Source: Agaricus subrufescens
Taxonomy: Eukaryota; Basidiomycota; Agaricomycetes; Agaricales; Agaricaceae
Assembly: GCA_029945375.1 (NCBI GenBank)
Contig: CM057059.1
Coordinates: forward strand, 2,108,001 to 2,172,000
Direction: 5' to 3'
Length of the DNA stretch: 64,000 nt
The stretch's first letter is position 1. Each line of letters begins with the position of its first letter. The translations under genes and the position numbers were made by a program. Shown piece by piece: positions 32,601 to 43,983 of this stretch. Below the pieces are notes generated by a model. That model was not told the DNA's origin. It made no database searches and was given only the letters and a program-made list of their open reading frames with translations.

Positions 32601-34277
32601 CATTTTTTGACATAACTCGGCCTTTTTTCCTTGACAATTGGGGGGATTGGGCTTTGATTTCGGTAACTTCATTGCAGCGGCCCTACCATTTTAGCTGACC
32701 AAGTTCACCCCCGCCAGTTCTTCGTTGTGATATCTCCGACAATTGGTGCTGTATGTGCTTAGTGACCATGTCACCTTCGAAACCTGATTCATCCATGTTA
32801 GACGAACAATCTGAGCCTGCAACGTGTACTTGGAACCCTGTAAGCTGCACGAGCTCTCTTATGTTGTTTGACACATCTGAATTTGTGTGTCAGATCTGGC
32901 GCCGCCGTCGCAGCAGCGCTATATACCGCGTTCTCAGAGAATGCCATAGTTCTATCTGTCGCTGGTTTCCTCTTCTCACTTCCATGCTCTTATGTCACTG
33001 TTGCGAGACCTCAATATGCCTCTGCGTCCCGTTTTGTTCTACTCACATACAACCTGACATGTTTATATTGGTAAAAGTGTCCTCACTGCCTCACTTGCGA
33101 GTCGCTAATCTCCATCTTCTGTCTTAGTTATAACATTCGTGCGAAAGATATTTCTGTACTTGACATTGCTATGCACCGCGCCCTAGCGGTGACTGCTGGA
33201 GTGCTCTGGGCAGCAATTGTTTCTAGGTTCTGGTGGCCATCAGAAGCAAGGAGGGAACTCAGTAAGCGTCTGGGGGAGTATGTAATTCCTTTCACGTTTT
33301 TTGTAGGTTTGTTACTGATGGTGCTAGGTTTTGCCTCAACATTGGGTGGCTCTATACTCGGTTAGTGGCATCGAACTCGTATTCGCCAGAATCGCAACCC
33401 CAGGAAGAAGATGGGGAAGAACGGGCTCTCTTATGCGGGCACGATACCGATGCGCGCTTAAAGAACTCAATACATGAATTCATGGCTATGTACGTCCCTG
33501 TATTGCGGGTGCAGTTGCGTTCCTCAGCCTGGTTTTCAAATATTACAGGGAGTTACATCTTCAGACCAAACTTATCGAGCTTCAAGGACTACTTGCACAA
33601 ACACAACATGAACCTCGTCTCAAAGGGCCTTTCCCTGTTCAATTGTACCGAAATATATTGACCAGCTTACAAACTATATTGGACAAGATGCATAGTATGA
33701 GATGTGTCACCACAAAGGAGGAATGGTAAGGACGCCATTTCGTACTTGTTTTATTGAACTTAATTACGCTTGTAGGTATACTGTCAGTAACATCTTGCCA
33801 ACGTATTGTGTATGAAGCTGATACACAGGGCAACAGAGTGTCCGGCAGGATTTCATCATCCCAGTGAACAAGCAACGACGAGAACTGGTCGGTAACATTA
33901 TTTTGGCATTCACACTCTTAGCGTCGGCATTCCGTCTCAAGGCACCCCTCCCTCCTTACCTACCCCCCGCTGAGGATGCTCGGCGACGACTAGTGAGTTT
34001 TCTCCCCTACTCTGCTTCTCAAAGGTCTAACGTTTGTCGGTGACAGGTTGACGCGATTCGTAACCTTGATGTGGTGAAGAATCGTGAAGTTAAGGGTTCA
34101 AGACAACTTCTATTTTTCGCATATGCGATGACCATGCAAGGTGTCACCCAAGAGCTTGATAAACTTGGGAAGATTTGCCAGGAAGCATTTGGAGTGATTG
34201 GCCAGACGCCGGAGGAATTCGAGGCCCTTTTCATCACCTCGGATGAGGCTCATAACAGGATGAGCAACATTCTCTAG
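29664..34277 (+). CDS. BRE4-like ER transporter/FUSC-like membrane protein
   Basis: A large multi-exon gene, start ATG 29664 (MASHPPHSSPG), stop at 34275-34277; about 1,050-1,100 aa. Seen: a Ser/Pro-rich cytosolic N-terminus of about 270 aa, a first block of six hydrophobic helices (LVQRNILKCSIAYFIASLF, FNPAKTVGAMIEADMFCLMG, LFGDMTAILWVGVSMSVVAW, REGGFETLMGVSTIIVCG), a long soluble segment (HENEHVFLVYF ... LVSLVDAMERIY), and a second helix block (VLGTLSGAAVAAALYTAF, HRALAVTAGVLWAAIVSRFW). The C-terminus is helical (VGNIILAFTLLASAFRLKAP). This matches the fungal DUF2422/DUF2421 (brefeldin-A-sensitivity Bre4-type) proteins related to the FUSC/aromatic-acid exporter group. Known data are sparse; a membrane transporter is inferred. 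All exons stay open with roughly 50-nt introns, so the gene looks intact. Confidence 0.82.
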
Positions 34278-35122
34278 GAAAAATATTACTTGTTTCATTA
34301 GTGGTGGGGTTGCGGTGTGTTGTCGTCCGTCACAATCTCAGTTAGTTTTCGAGGCTGCCGCTTGTAGAATACCTCGCTTTTGTCTTCCTTTCGCCGAACT
34401 CGCATTGTTGTCCTCGGGTGACAAAACACTTGATTCAGGATCTTTCCTTCGCTTGTTTTCTCATTTGAGTGTCGTCGATCATCAGACTCTTGGATTGGAT
34501 GGAGGTTATGTACGATAATAACGTTTGACAAGCGAAAAGGTCTCTAGTAATACGCATGGTCAACGAACAACACGAGCCATTCACTGACTATCAGGCAGTT
34601 TAAGGTCTCCCTACCTAGTACCGGTAAGAATCTTGTGAACACTTGCGTACCATACATTAATGTGAGATAGCCACGAACTAGTCGCTGAAAACCATCACTG
34701 AACCAAAACCTTTCGCATACCAATCAATACCCAAGCTCACTAGACGACTGCACAGCCAATCTGGGGCGCCGTCTAATATTCCAGCCATCCGGATACAGGA
34801 AGGCTAAGAATTTCAAGCCTTACAGCCCATAAGGAAGCTGCAAGATATGATGCATTTGAGCCCTTCTTGGGCCCAAGCAACGCGTGATCTCCACGGTACA
34901 CTATCCTCGCAGTTTGATCAACCCAAGGATAGGGCATTGCGTGAATGAGGGGAAGTGAGTATGTGGGCAGATGCATGCATAAGACTATGCACTGGTAGCG
35001 ATAAGGATTTGGTAGTGGAATGATGATGGTAAGAACAACTTATCTTATGATGATAGTGCACGTCACGTGCGCGTGCCATGTCGATGGTGCGAGGGCAATC
35101 GTTTGCTTCAGTAACCTCCAAC
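34278..35122. other. Intergenic region without a recognisable gene
   Basis: This is 845 bp between two same-strand genes. The short ORFs on both strands (for example minus-strand frames at 34298-34531 and 34773-34976) show no family motif. It is presumably the 3' UTR of the transporter gene and the promoter of the API5 gene. Confidence 0.45.
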
Positions 35123-37336
35123 ATGAGTCGCGAGATAGCGCAGCAAGAGCGTGAATTAACAGGTATGGTTTCACTCTATCACACCGACGTCTCTTACATC
35201 GCGTGTTAGACATGGTTAGGCGAGCCAAAGGGTCGACAGATCTACACGGTTCATTTGTAAGAACGACCCCACGGATCCATTTCATAATTTTACTTATGCC
35301 TTTCAGAGACAAGAGACCCTCAAGCGGTTGATTCATTCGGCACATTCGCAGCATGCACCTCTCAAAATACTGGCCGCTGGAAGCATGCGGTTCTTTCTGA
35401 AAGATTTTCCCGACCTTGAGGAAGCGGCAATTGATGCTATTTATGATCTCTGTGAGGATTCTTCCGCCCAGGTATATCCCTTTCCCGCAGCTACCCACTC
35501 TTTCGTCTGATAATCTATAGGTCCGCATTGAAGGGTACCACGCCATCACCCATGTTTCAAGGACACAGAGCAAATGGATAAAGAGAAACGTTGATGTTTT
35601 GGTTCAGTTGTTACAGAGCGGTGAGATTGTTCAATGTCTCTCTGCTGTCCAGTCTCACACAGACCCCAGAGGAAAATCAGGAAGTTATTGTCGTGAAGCA
35701 GGCTCTCGTCCAACATCTCACCATGGACTTCAAGATTACTATAAGTGTGCTCTGCGACCAGATTATCCCGCGAGATGATATATCAGACGAGGAGGAAGTA
35801 TCCATTCGAGAGCGCCTTAGGTTCCTTGTCCTGGAGTTTATGACCAAAGAGGCTAAAAGCACGATATGTGACAGGCAATCTCCTGGAGATGCTGGGGAGT
35901 CGGCGCTGTATGAGGGACTTTTTGCGGTGCGAACCCCAGTTGCTAGATCGTCACCTGCCACTCATACGTCTCTCTTCACATTTTGTATCGTCCTCAGGCA
36001 ATTCCACACCTCGGGATAGATGACCTCCAGCTTGCTGTCAAAGATCTAATATGCTCACTTCCCGCATTCAAGTCTGGGAAACCCACGGAAAAGGGTTCGG
36101 AACTGCTTCAGCTGCTCTTGGATAGCCAGGTGGATGGCCAAGTAGCAGCCTCGTTGAAAACCGATTCTCCAACGGGATCAAAGTGTCTCGGTCCCACCAC
36201 TAATTTATTGCTAGATATTTGCGAGCACATAACTTGTGTCCTGCTCGCCGCTCCTGCTATCGTTTTGTTGCGATTCTACTACCGCTCCCTAATAGGAAAG
36301 ATTGTGCTGCAGAAGTTTCGACCAGACGACCAGCAATCGATCGTCGGCCGTCTGGCTCGAATACTTGGCGTGGCAGAAAACCAAGCGTCTCCTCAGCTAA
36401 CCAATTGGCGCCGGACAATTGTAGACGCCAGCCCATATCTCTTCGAGGTCTGTTCAGTTTCAATAGTTTTAGTAATACTGACTCACGTTGACAAGGTGTT
36501 CAAAGTACCAAAACCTCCTGGACCTGAGTTCAATGCCATATATGATGTTTTCATCCACTCGTGCCTCAAAGTACGCTCCCATATTTTAGAGTTATCGCTG
36601 ATTTATAATTTCTGCTATAGCGTTCGAAAGAAGATTCTTGGACGGTTCCTGCCCACCTTTTACAAGTATTACAAGAGTACAGACCGCCTCAAGATGTCAC
36701 ACAAAACCAAGAATATGAAAAAATATTAAGGGTTCGCAGCGGTCGCATTCTCTTATTCACTACTCCCATCCAACGTCGTTTTTGCCTGTTTTCTAGTCGT
36801 TTTCGCAACCAAATCAGGTATCACCGCCGAAGAACAGCTCGTTACAAACTAATGCAGCCGCTTCAACGTCACGACTATCCACCCCCTCCACGCCAAACTT
36901 ACGAGCTTCCTCCTTGCGTCCTTCCGGATCCCTTCCAGAGGTCCCAAGTTTTGTGAATAGACTGACTGGACCCGAGAGTCAAGATAGCAAGCTTGGCGTG
37001 TCTATGCGGCCAGCGAAAAGGACCAGAGTTGAAGAGACCGCGGGCACAGAACGAGCACCCAGCTTGCTGAGTCGTCTGAGTAACACTGTCAGTCGCCAAC
37101 CGTCCCATTCAGACCTATCGTCCGGAGCGCAGCCTATTTTTATGCCCGACGAAAAGCAATACCCCCAAGGACTGTCCATCAAAGGGGCAGCCAACAAACA
37201 GGCATCTCAGAATGGCGAAGACCCGATCTCCCGCCCGACTTCATCTTCCCTCCTGGAACGACTACAAAGTCCATCATTTTTAAAAGACTCCAGTTACCGG
37301 CAAGCCGATGCAGGGAGAAAAAGAAAGATTGGATAA
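35123..37336 (+). CDS. API5: API5 (apoptosis inhibitor 5/AAC-11) family nuclear protein
   Basis: Start ATG 35123. Supported exons: 35123-35162, 35210-35256, 35307-35471, 35521-35620, 35670-35926, 35998 to about 36450, then shorter exons to the stop at 37336. Seen: HEAT-like helical repeats with the API5 signature (LKILAAGSMRFFLKDFPDLE, AIDAIYDLCEDSSAQVRIEG, NVDVLVQLLQS). The middle is ARM-like (AIPHLGIDDLQLAV). The C-terminal part is Ser/Pro-rich and disordered, with basic clusters (MRPAKRTRVEE; GRKRKIG at the very end) that look like nuclear localisation signals. Known: animal API5 is a nuclear scaffold in mRNA export and survival signalling. Inferred: nuclear protein, exact fungal role unknown. 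The intron at 35621-35669 is inferred from frame. Confidence 0.85.
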
Positions 37337-37710
37337 CCTCTTTGAATGTGTATTCAGCTCTTTGACGTGCGGAGATCTACGGTTGCCAATACACGCGGGT
37401 TTCAAATGCGAGACTACCACTTATCGTTTCTTCACGAACTACCTCTGAATTGACGGTTATTATCCCTTGATGAGATTTGTATGTAAAACAGAGGCAGTCA
37501 TGCCGGTTTTCAAAAGCTGAACATGTCCCGAACACGCCACTATAATTATCAAGGAAGGGGTGAGACTCCACAGCTGCGGTTTATTATTTTGTAGTCGTGG
37601 GGCGTTTAAATGAATTGTGATGGCGTACATGATCTCTCATCGATACATTTCATCATCCGGCGAACCTGCGCAACAAGTTGGTGAACCTTACCCCCTTAGC
37701 ATGATACTTG
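37337..37710. other. Intergenic region between API5 and homocysteine methyltransferase
   Basis: This is 374 bp with no supportable gene. It presumably carries the API5 3' UTR and the promoter of the next gene. No site is identified. Confidence 0.4.
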
Positions 37711-38980
37711 ATGATGCCAAAGGGAGTGAATTTATTTGACGGCATGGAAAAGTCTGTCATTGTATTGGACGGTGGACTCGTGGGTGGCATCTTTCTTCTG
37801 GGTGGCAGGCAGGCTCAAGGCAGGACCAGGGTACGACACTTGAGAAGATTAGCACAGCGCAGATTGCGAATACACCTCTGTGGTCGGCGGAAGCACTGTC
37901 CAAGGAGCCAGAAGCCATAGTTGCCGTACATCTTGCTTATTTACAAGCAGGGGCACAAATTATCGAGACAGCGACGTAAGCATTTTTTGTCTAGAAACTG
38001 GTCTCGCCATTGGAAAGATATAGGTATTTAGATACCAGTGTTCTTTGGACACGTTTCAACGAGCAGGCTATAACAGTGATATTGCAAGACAACTTATGCA
38101 CCGAGCCGTTGGTGCGGCTCGGGAGGCGCGTAGCAAATTCAATACACGGCAGGCTGCAATACATCCGGACACCACACGTCCTATCTATATTTGCCTCTCA
38201 CTGGGTCCTTTCGGTGCCTCGCTTTCGCCCACCCAAGAATTTGGCGGGTTCTACCCACCACCCTATGGGCCTCGAATGTTCTCGACCGAGGGTGTGAACT
38301 TTAATTACTATCCCGGAGAAGATCATAACGAGGAAGAGAGAGCCATTGAAGCGTTGGCAACTTTCCATCTTGAACGCCTCCTCATATTTGCTGAAGACAA
38401 AGAAACGTGGTCATGGATTGATATGATTGCTTTTGAAACAGTGCCTCTAGCTCGGGAAGCGATCGCGATCAGGCGGGCAATGGCAAGATTCGAAGAAAAG
38501 AACAGAAATGATAACATGAATAAACAATGGTGGATCTCATTCGTGCTCCCAGAGGGCCGTTGCCTGCAAATGAGGGACGCCGATGGAGGGCGGTTGACGG
38601 TTTCTGAGCTGGTCCACGCGTCGTTGTCCCCTAGGCCGTTTGGCGAGCAAAATGATCAAGATTTGAGAGTGCCGGATGGCGTTGGCGTTAATTGCACATC
38701 CGTTGAGTATTTGCCGCGTATCGTGGATGAGATGGAGCGTGCTTGCAAAGAGATGGAGGTCGAGGAGTGGCCGTTCCTTGTGCTGTACCCAAATGGAGGT
38801 GACGAATACGACACTGTGCGCCAGGAGTGGAAGACGAGAGATGGGGACTGGCGAGGCGAGTGGGTGGCGAGGTTGACGAGACTTGTCGAGCGAGCATTGG
38901 GAGAATGGGGCGGGGTGGTTGTCGGGGGCTGTTGCCGGAGCGGGGACAGTGATATTGCAGGACTTGTAAATAATATGTAA
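37711..38980 (+). CDS. Homocysteine S-methyltransferase (Mht1/Sam4 type)
   Basis: Model: exons 37711-37779, 37830-37975, 38032-38980; 387 aa (in-frame ATGs also at 37714 and 37744). Seen: N-terminal VILDGGLGTTLEKI, LWSAEAL, AYLQAGAQIIETATYQCSL, then LSLGPFGASL, IDMIAFETVP, and the zinc-binding cysteines in GVNC (about residue 291) and GGCC (about residue 369), followed by the family's C-terminal R-x-G-D. Known: it transfers a methyl group from S-methylmethionine or S-adenosylmethionine to homocysteine, giving methionine. All three zinc-ligand cysteines are present. The stop lies 62 nt before the Chk2 start on the same strand. Confidence 0.93.
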
Positions 38981-39042
38981 CAATTGAGTTCCTTCCTACT
39001 TAATCACAGCCCCCTCCACTTTACATTTTCCACAGCTTCACC

Positions 39043-41443
39043 ATGAGTTGGCCCCATGACGAGGACAGCATGGACTTTGACGACTCCCTCCCAGAGGATG
39101 CCCAATATACCTACGACGACCCTCAGACCCAGTCCACCCAGCAGGCTTCACAGCATCAGGAGGACCTTGAGAGTCACCTCTGGGGGGCCCTGATGCCGTG
39201 CAACTCCCAGATCACTCGCGTAGACCTTTGGAAGATACAACCCAGCTATAGTGTGGGCCGCAACCCTACAAACAACCAGGTAGTATTTCCTGGCCCCAAA
39301 ATTAGTGAGCTCGGCACGCTTCCAATAACCAACTCGAGCCACTGACCTTTTTTTCTCGTCAGGCAACTACCATTGCGTGCTACTCTGGGATGGCGTCGAC
39401 ACACGAGATTCTGTGGTGACTGTGTCGGATCATTCGAGCAATGGCACCTATGTGAGCTGCTTGTCACCCACTTCTCTCACCTCCTTAGTCTACCCCAGAT
39501 CAATGGTGTCAAAATCGGTAAAGGATCAACGAGAGTTCTAAGAGAAGGCAATGAGATTGCATTTGGTTCGGCGTCACCGCAATCAGACGGTAATCAGGAT
39601 TACAGTGCGTCAACCCCTTTGATTCATTCATATAAGTTTTTAAATCGTTTTCATTTAAGGGTTCATATTCCGCCTCATGTCGGGTGGTGATCCTGTGGAT
39701 GGCGTGCATGCACACTACGACATAACCCATGAACTCGGGAAAGGCTCTTTTGCCACCGTTATGAAGGCCATTGAACGCAGTACTGGCAAATGGTTTGCTA
39801 TTAAGATTATCACGGACAAACACAACCGTCCGGGAGATCATAATCGCGTCGCGTTCACACGAGAGATTGAAATCATGAAAAGGCTGAAGCATCCTAATAT
39901 ATGCGAGCTCAAGGAGGTCTTTTACCAGGCGAACGGTATCAGTAAGTATTAGTTCTCTCAATAAGCCAGCAAACACTCAATTTCCGTGCGGACCTCGTTT
40001 TGGAGCTTGTTGAAGGTGGAGATCTCCTTGAATACATCCTGGTGCAAGGTGGATTGAGTGAGTTATCCTGCCCCCCTCTAGTCTTCTCGATCGCTGAAGG
40101 CATTGTCATAGACGAGGAAAGCGCTAAGCATATCACTTATCAAATATGTGATGCTCTAGCCGTAAGTTGACTATGTCTTTCCGACATTGCCATGAGGTTA
40201 ATGTTACTTCAAGTACATTCATTCACAGGGTGTCACACATCGAGATTTGAAACCTGAAGTCCGTTTACCTCTTTTCTTCATTCTTGTGTTTGTTGCTAAC
40301 TCCTTACAGAACGTCCTCCTGACGAAAGATGATCCTCCCGTTGTCAAAGTCGCCGACTTTGGCCTTGCCAAGGCAGTCGACAGCGAGACCATGCTTCGGG
40401 TATGCCCCCTTACTCAACTTTGATGCCAATTGATGTTGAGTTTTATATTTAGACAATGTGCGGTACTCCAACCTATCTCGCGCCAGAAGTTGTGAACCAA
40501 AGGGAAGGCGGAGGGTACACCAACCGTGTGGACAGCTGGAGTGTCGGCGTTATGGTGTTTTCAATGTATGATGATTCCGTTATCCTCCCTTTTCGACTTG
40601 TTGAAAATTTATACTTCCTACGTTAGGTTGACAAATGCTGCTCCATTTATCGAAGATGAGAATCAAAGAGATATTCGGCTTCGTATATCGGAACGTAAAG
40701 TTGATTGGTCAATACTAACACAAGCAGGTGTCAGCCCGAAAGGTCAGCCCAGATAATGTAAAATCTTCATGGCACCTGATTGCAGATTCTACAGCGGTCA
40801 ACTTCATTGAACAACTTCTTGAACACAATGTCGAGAAACGGATGTCGCTTTCGCAGGCTCTCAGACACGCCTGGCTTCGGTCATATACCCCCTCGTACAC
40901 TCTGAAGGCATACGATACAGTCAGCTCAATGGACCCGCATGACTTTTCAATGCTAAGTTCCATGCCGGGTTTCAACATGAATGCCAGCGTCACCACTAAC
41001 TTGAACGGGTTGCAAATCGCAAGCAATGGAAACATCCCTGGCCCGGCTACTGCAGTCGAAGGTAAGGTTTTTCATTTAATCAAGATCATTTACCTCAACT
41101 AGGTCTGGTTGTTTGTGTTTGGGTTGTAGGACAACAACCATTGGAGCAAGTGCTTGAAAGTAATGGCGGACCACGAGCAGCAGACGACGCAGCCCCAACA
41201 CCAACAACAGCAACGAATAAGAAACGTTTGCATGCTGAGCTGACGCCACAACAAGACGGGGACGAAGTAATGGGGGGGAACGATGTTCAGAACGACAATG
41301 TGAGTAACGGGAGGATGACTCGTTCGCGTGCTAGAGCCCAACAGCAACAGCAAAACGCAGACGACGAGGATTCCTTTGAGATTCCCGGTTTAATGAGCAC
41401 GAAACGCGGGGGGCCGCCGAACAAGATCGCTCGACGTAAGTAG
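39043..41443 (+). CDS. Chk2/Cds1/Rad53-type DNA-damage checkpoint kinase
   Basis: Start ATG 39043 (MSWPHDEDSMDF), stop at 41441-41443, about ten exons. Seen: an acidic N-terminus with SQ/TQ-type sites (TQSTQQASQ), one FHA domain (YSVGRNPTNNQVVFPGPKIS, NYHCVLLWDG, DHSSNGTYINGVKIG), then a Ser/Thr kinase with every key residue: GKGSFATV, AIKI (Lys), HRDLKPEN, DFGLAKA, CGTPTYLAPE, RVDSWSVGV. The tail after the kinase holds a Gln stretch and basic clusters (SRARAQQQQQ; NKIARRK) likely to be nuclear signals. Known: FHA-kinase proteins are activated by ATR/ATM-type kinases after replication stress. There is one FHA domain, as in Cds1/Chk2 and unlike Rad53. Confidence 0.93.
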
Positions 41444-42386
41444 AGGTAGCCGCCTCTAACTTGTTCCGATGCGTGATTACACAGGTGGAGTGTCAGATGT
41501 TTTAATGCTTGTTCTCTGGATGTGGAGGTCATTCAATTCTATTCTCTTGATTTGGCTCCTTTTGTGCATATACATACCATCTTTCTCGGATCTTTTATAC
41601 CGCTGTCTTTGCCCTTTTGTTTTCCCGTCTATTCTGTCTATTATTTGGCACATCGTTTCACCGCATTTCAATTTGTGATATTCTTAAGTGAAATATAAAA
41701 GCCCAAAAAATGTTTGTATTTATGATGACGAATGAATGGAAGAGACTGGGAACATTGACATTTGGCCCAAGTGCCACAAACATCAGATATCAGGTACCTA
41801 CATCGGAACCGAACGAGCGAAGCATGTGTATCAGATGCCTAACACTGAATAAAAATTTGAACAAAAATGGGTTTAAAAAACACTGCATGAAATAATTACG
41901 AGAGCGCGCGTACAATATCCCTGATGGCAAGAAAAACAACGACAAAGCATATTATGGCAACAAGGAAAGCAAAAAAGCAGGGCACACCAAACTGCAATTC
42001 TTTGAAAAAACCACTTTTTTCAGTCTTTATTATAGGAAGGCGAGGATGATCAGCAAATTGGGGCAGTGACAGACAGAAAGCAAAACAAAGCATGCAGGTG
42101 GAGGTGAGGACAAAAGGGTTTAGTGGAGAAAAAGGCGTGATCATGAGGTATGTGAACGCGGTCGTAGGGAGGATATAGATATTATCGTCGTCCAAATGCC
42201 GACATTCAGGGAGTGAACCCCACCTCGTACAAACAGTGGAATATTTTTACATTCGGAAGCCGGGAAGCAAAGGGGAAGAAAGAGGAAAGTGAGGCAAGAA
42301 AGGAAAGAAGAAAGAAAAGAAAGAAAGAAAAAGTAAATGATATGAACAAGGAAAGTAACCAGAGTGGACTGGATAACGGGATTGGA
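41444..42386. other. Convergent 3' intergenic region with a GA-rich tract
   Basis: This is 943 bp between the stops of two convergent genes. A purine-rich run of GAAA/GGAA repeats lies at about 42262-42335, which would read as a C/T-rich stretch in the 3' UTR of the minus-strand factor. A 99-codon minus frame at 41896-42195 has hydrophobic stretches, but its first codon is TTG and it has no relatives I know, so I do not call it. No RNA gene was seen. Confidence 0.45.
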
Positions 42387-43842
42387 TCACCGTCTCTTGG
42401 TTTTAGCAACCGGCTTTGGGCTATCGACGTTGGTAGTTGATTGTGAGTTGTTGCGCTTGGCTTTTGTAGAAGTCGAAGCCGATGATGTAGTCGAATCCGT
42501 TGCAGGCTTCTTGCGCATGCCTCGCCGGCTTTCAGTTGGGTATTCACAGCGAAGGGACCGTCGTTGACATTGACTGCAACGATGGATGGATAAGCATCCA
42601 CACACAGATAAAGTTTGGATGGAATACTACTTACTTGCACGATTTTCCGTCCCCATCTTTCAGGGGTGGCCCACAAGCAATCTTACGCCCCCGACAGAAT
42701 ACACAGGCTAGTGCAGGTTTCTTGTCTGGGTTTCGCTTGCTATTGCCTCCGGTGTTTGTATTGCTGGAACCGGGAACGGGTTCCGATAGTAAGGGTCGAG
42801 CCTCAGGCGTGCCCGAGGGGGAGGGCACAGAGGCGCTGGTTACGGTCGCGACAGGCTGGACAGCGGGAGACGCGGCGTTATTGACTGCATTTGTTAGCGA
42901 AGATTCAGCGTTCGTGTTCACTGTCATAGTGGGAGAAGATGTCGTGGTCCATTCCATGACAGGCACATTGATGGGATTAGCGCCCTCGCTTCCGCCAGAT
43001 TTGGGGGTTTGATGTGCAGTGCGATTGAATAGAGGTGAATAGCGTCTCTGAGATCGAGAAGAGGTGATTTGGTGGAGGCTGCCCCTGCGGGATGGCGGGA
43101 CCAGTGAAGAGGGATAGGATTGATCGATGATAAATTGCTGTTCGGGCTCTGCCTGCACGGGGCTAAAAGATGATGGCACCAGCGCGGGAGGGGTTGGGGG
43201 AGGGGGGAAATCGCTGTGGCTGGGGGAGGGAATAGGAGGGCTGCTGCCAAAATGGGCTGGAGGATGGTACGGTAGATGCGCGAACGGGGTGGGGGAGGAC
43301 AAGGAATCCGACATGGGAGAATGTTGGTGCGGCTGGGGGTATTGAGGGAGATACTGCATATCGGGTAGCTGCGATGTGGTGATATGTAGGGAGGAAGGGG
43401 CGGGATCGGACGCAGACTCGTGGTGCATCTGGCTGGGAGGCATGCGTGGTGTCTGGCATGCAGACTTCAGACCCTCTGGCGCTAGCGGAGAACGCATACA
43501 TGGACATACCATTTGATTGTGGAGGGTGTAGAACTGGGAGGTGCACTGGACGCCATCGACGCGGAGAGCCTGCTGGGGGTGGGCGAACGAGGGGTGGTCG
43601 AGAAAGTCGGGCTGGAAGCTATAGCCAGCAAAGTCGGCGACCTGGAACTGGGGGCGCCAGGCGAGCTCGGGGGGGCTCTGCTGGAGGGCGGGGCGGGCGG
43701 CGGGGAAGGTTTTGTAGAAGACCTCGTCGTTTTCGAGGAGGGTCTGCTGGAAGAGGGAGAGCTGGGACCACTGGGGGCGATATGATGAGTTACGAGAGGG
43801 GATCACATAAGAAACACGTACGTCGTGGAGATCCGGGGCCAT
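42387..43842 (-). CDS. Basidiomycete transcription factor with a C-terminal Zn(II)2Cys6 cluster
   Basis: Start ATG 43842 (MAPDLHD), first intron 43771-43821, stop at 42387; about 430-450 aa. Seen: an N-terminal helix-forming segment (WSQLSLFQQTLLENDEVFYK), a very long Pro/Ser/His-rich disordered region, and near the C-terminus ACVFCRGRKIACGPP followed after a short acidic loop by SCNQCQRRSLRCEYP, a Zn2Cys6 cluster split by an intron just after GKSC. A basic tail ends in KTKRR. Known: Zn clusters in ascomycete regulators are mostly N-terminal; a C-terminal cluster of this form is typical of a basidiomycete family. Inferred: nuclear regulator, targets unknown. An in-frame 57-nt segment (starting GTATGTCC and ending CCAG, near 43450-43508) may be another intron. 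Confidence 0.82.
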
Positions 43843-43983
43843 GGGGCAGCCGTGTGCGGGGTGGACGGGGAGAGCAAGTGCTGGGGGGAAGAGGGCACGG
43901 AGGGGCGAAAGGTGGGCGTATTTGCCCAAAATATATCGAACAAGCACACTCGACCCTGACCTAGTCTAAAACATGTGGACCGT

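Noticed and set aside
41896..42195. Minus-strand 99-codon frame with hydrophobic stretches
   Set aside because: It begins at TTG rather than ATG, has no relatives I recognise and lies in the 3' region of the Zn-cluster gene.
42206..42676. Minus-strand 156-codon frame at the end of the Zn-cluster gene
   Set aside because: It is the unspliced alternative frame across the intron within the zinc cluster; the spliced frame gives SCNQCQRRSLRCEYP.
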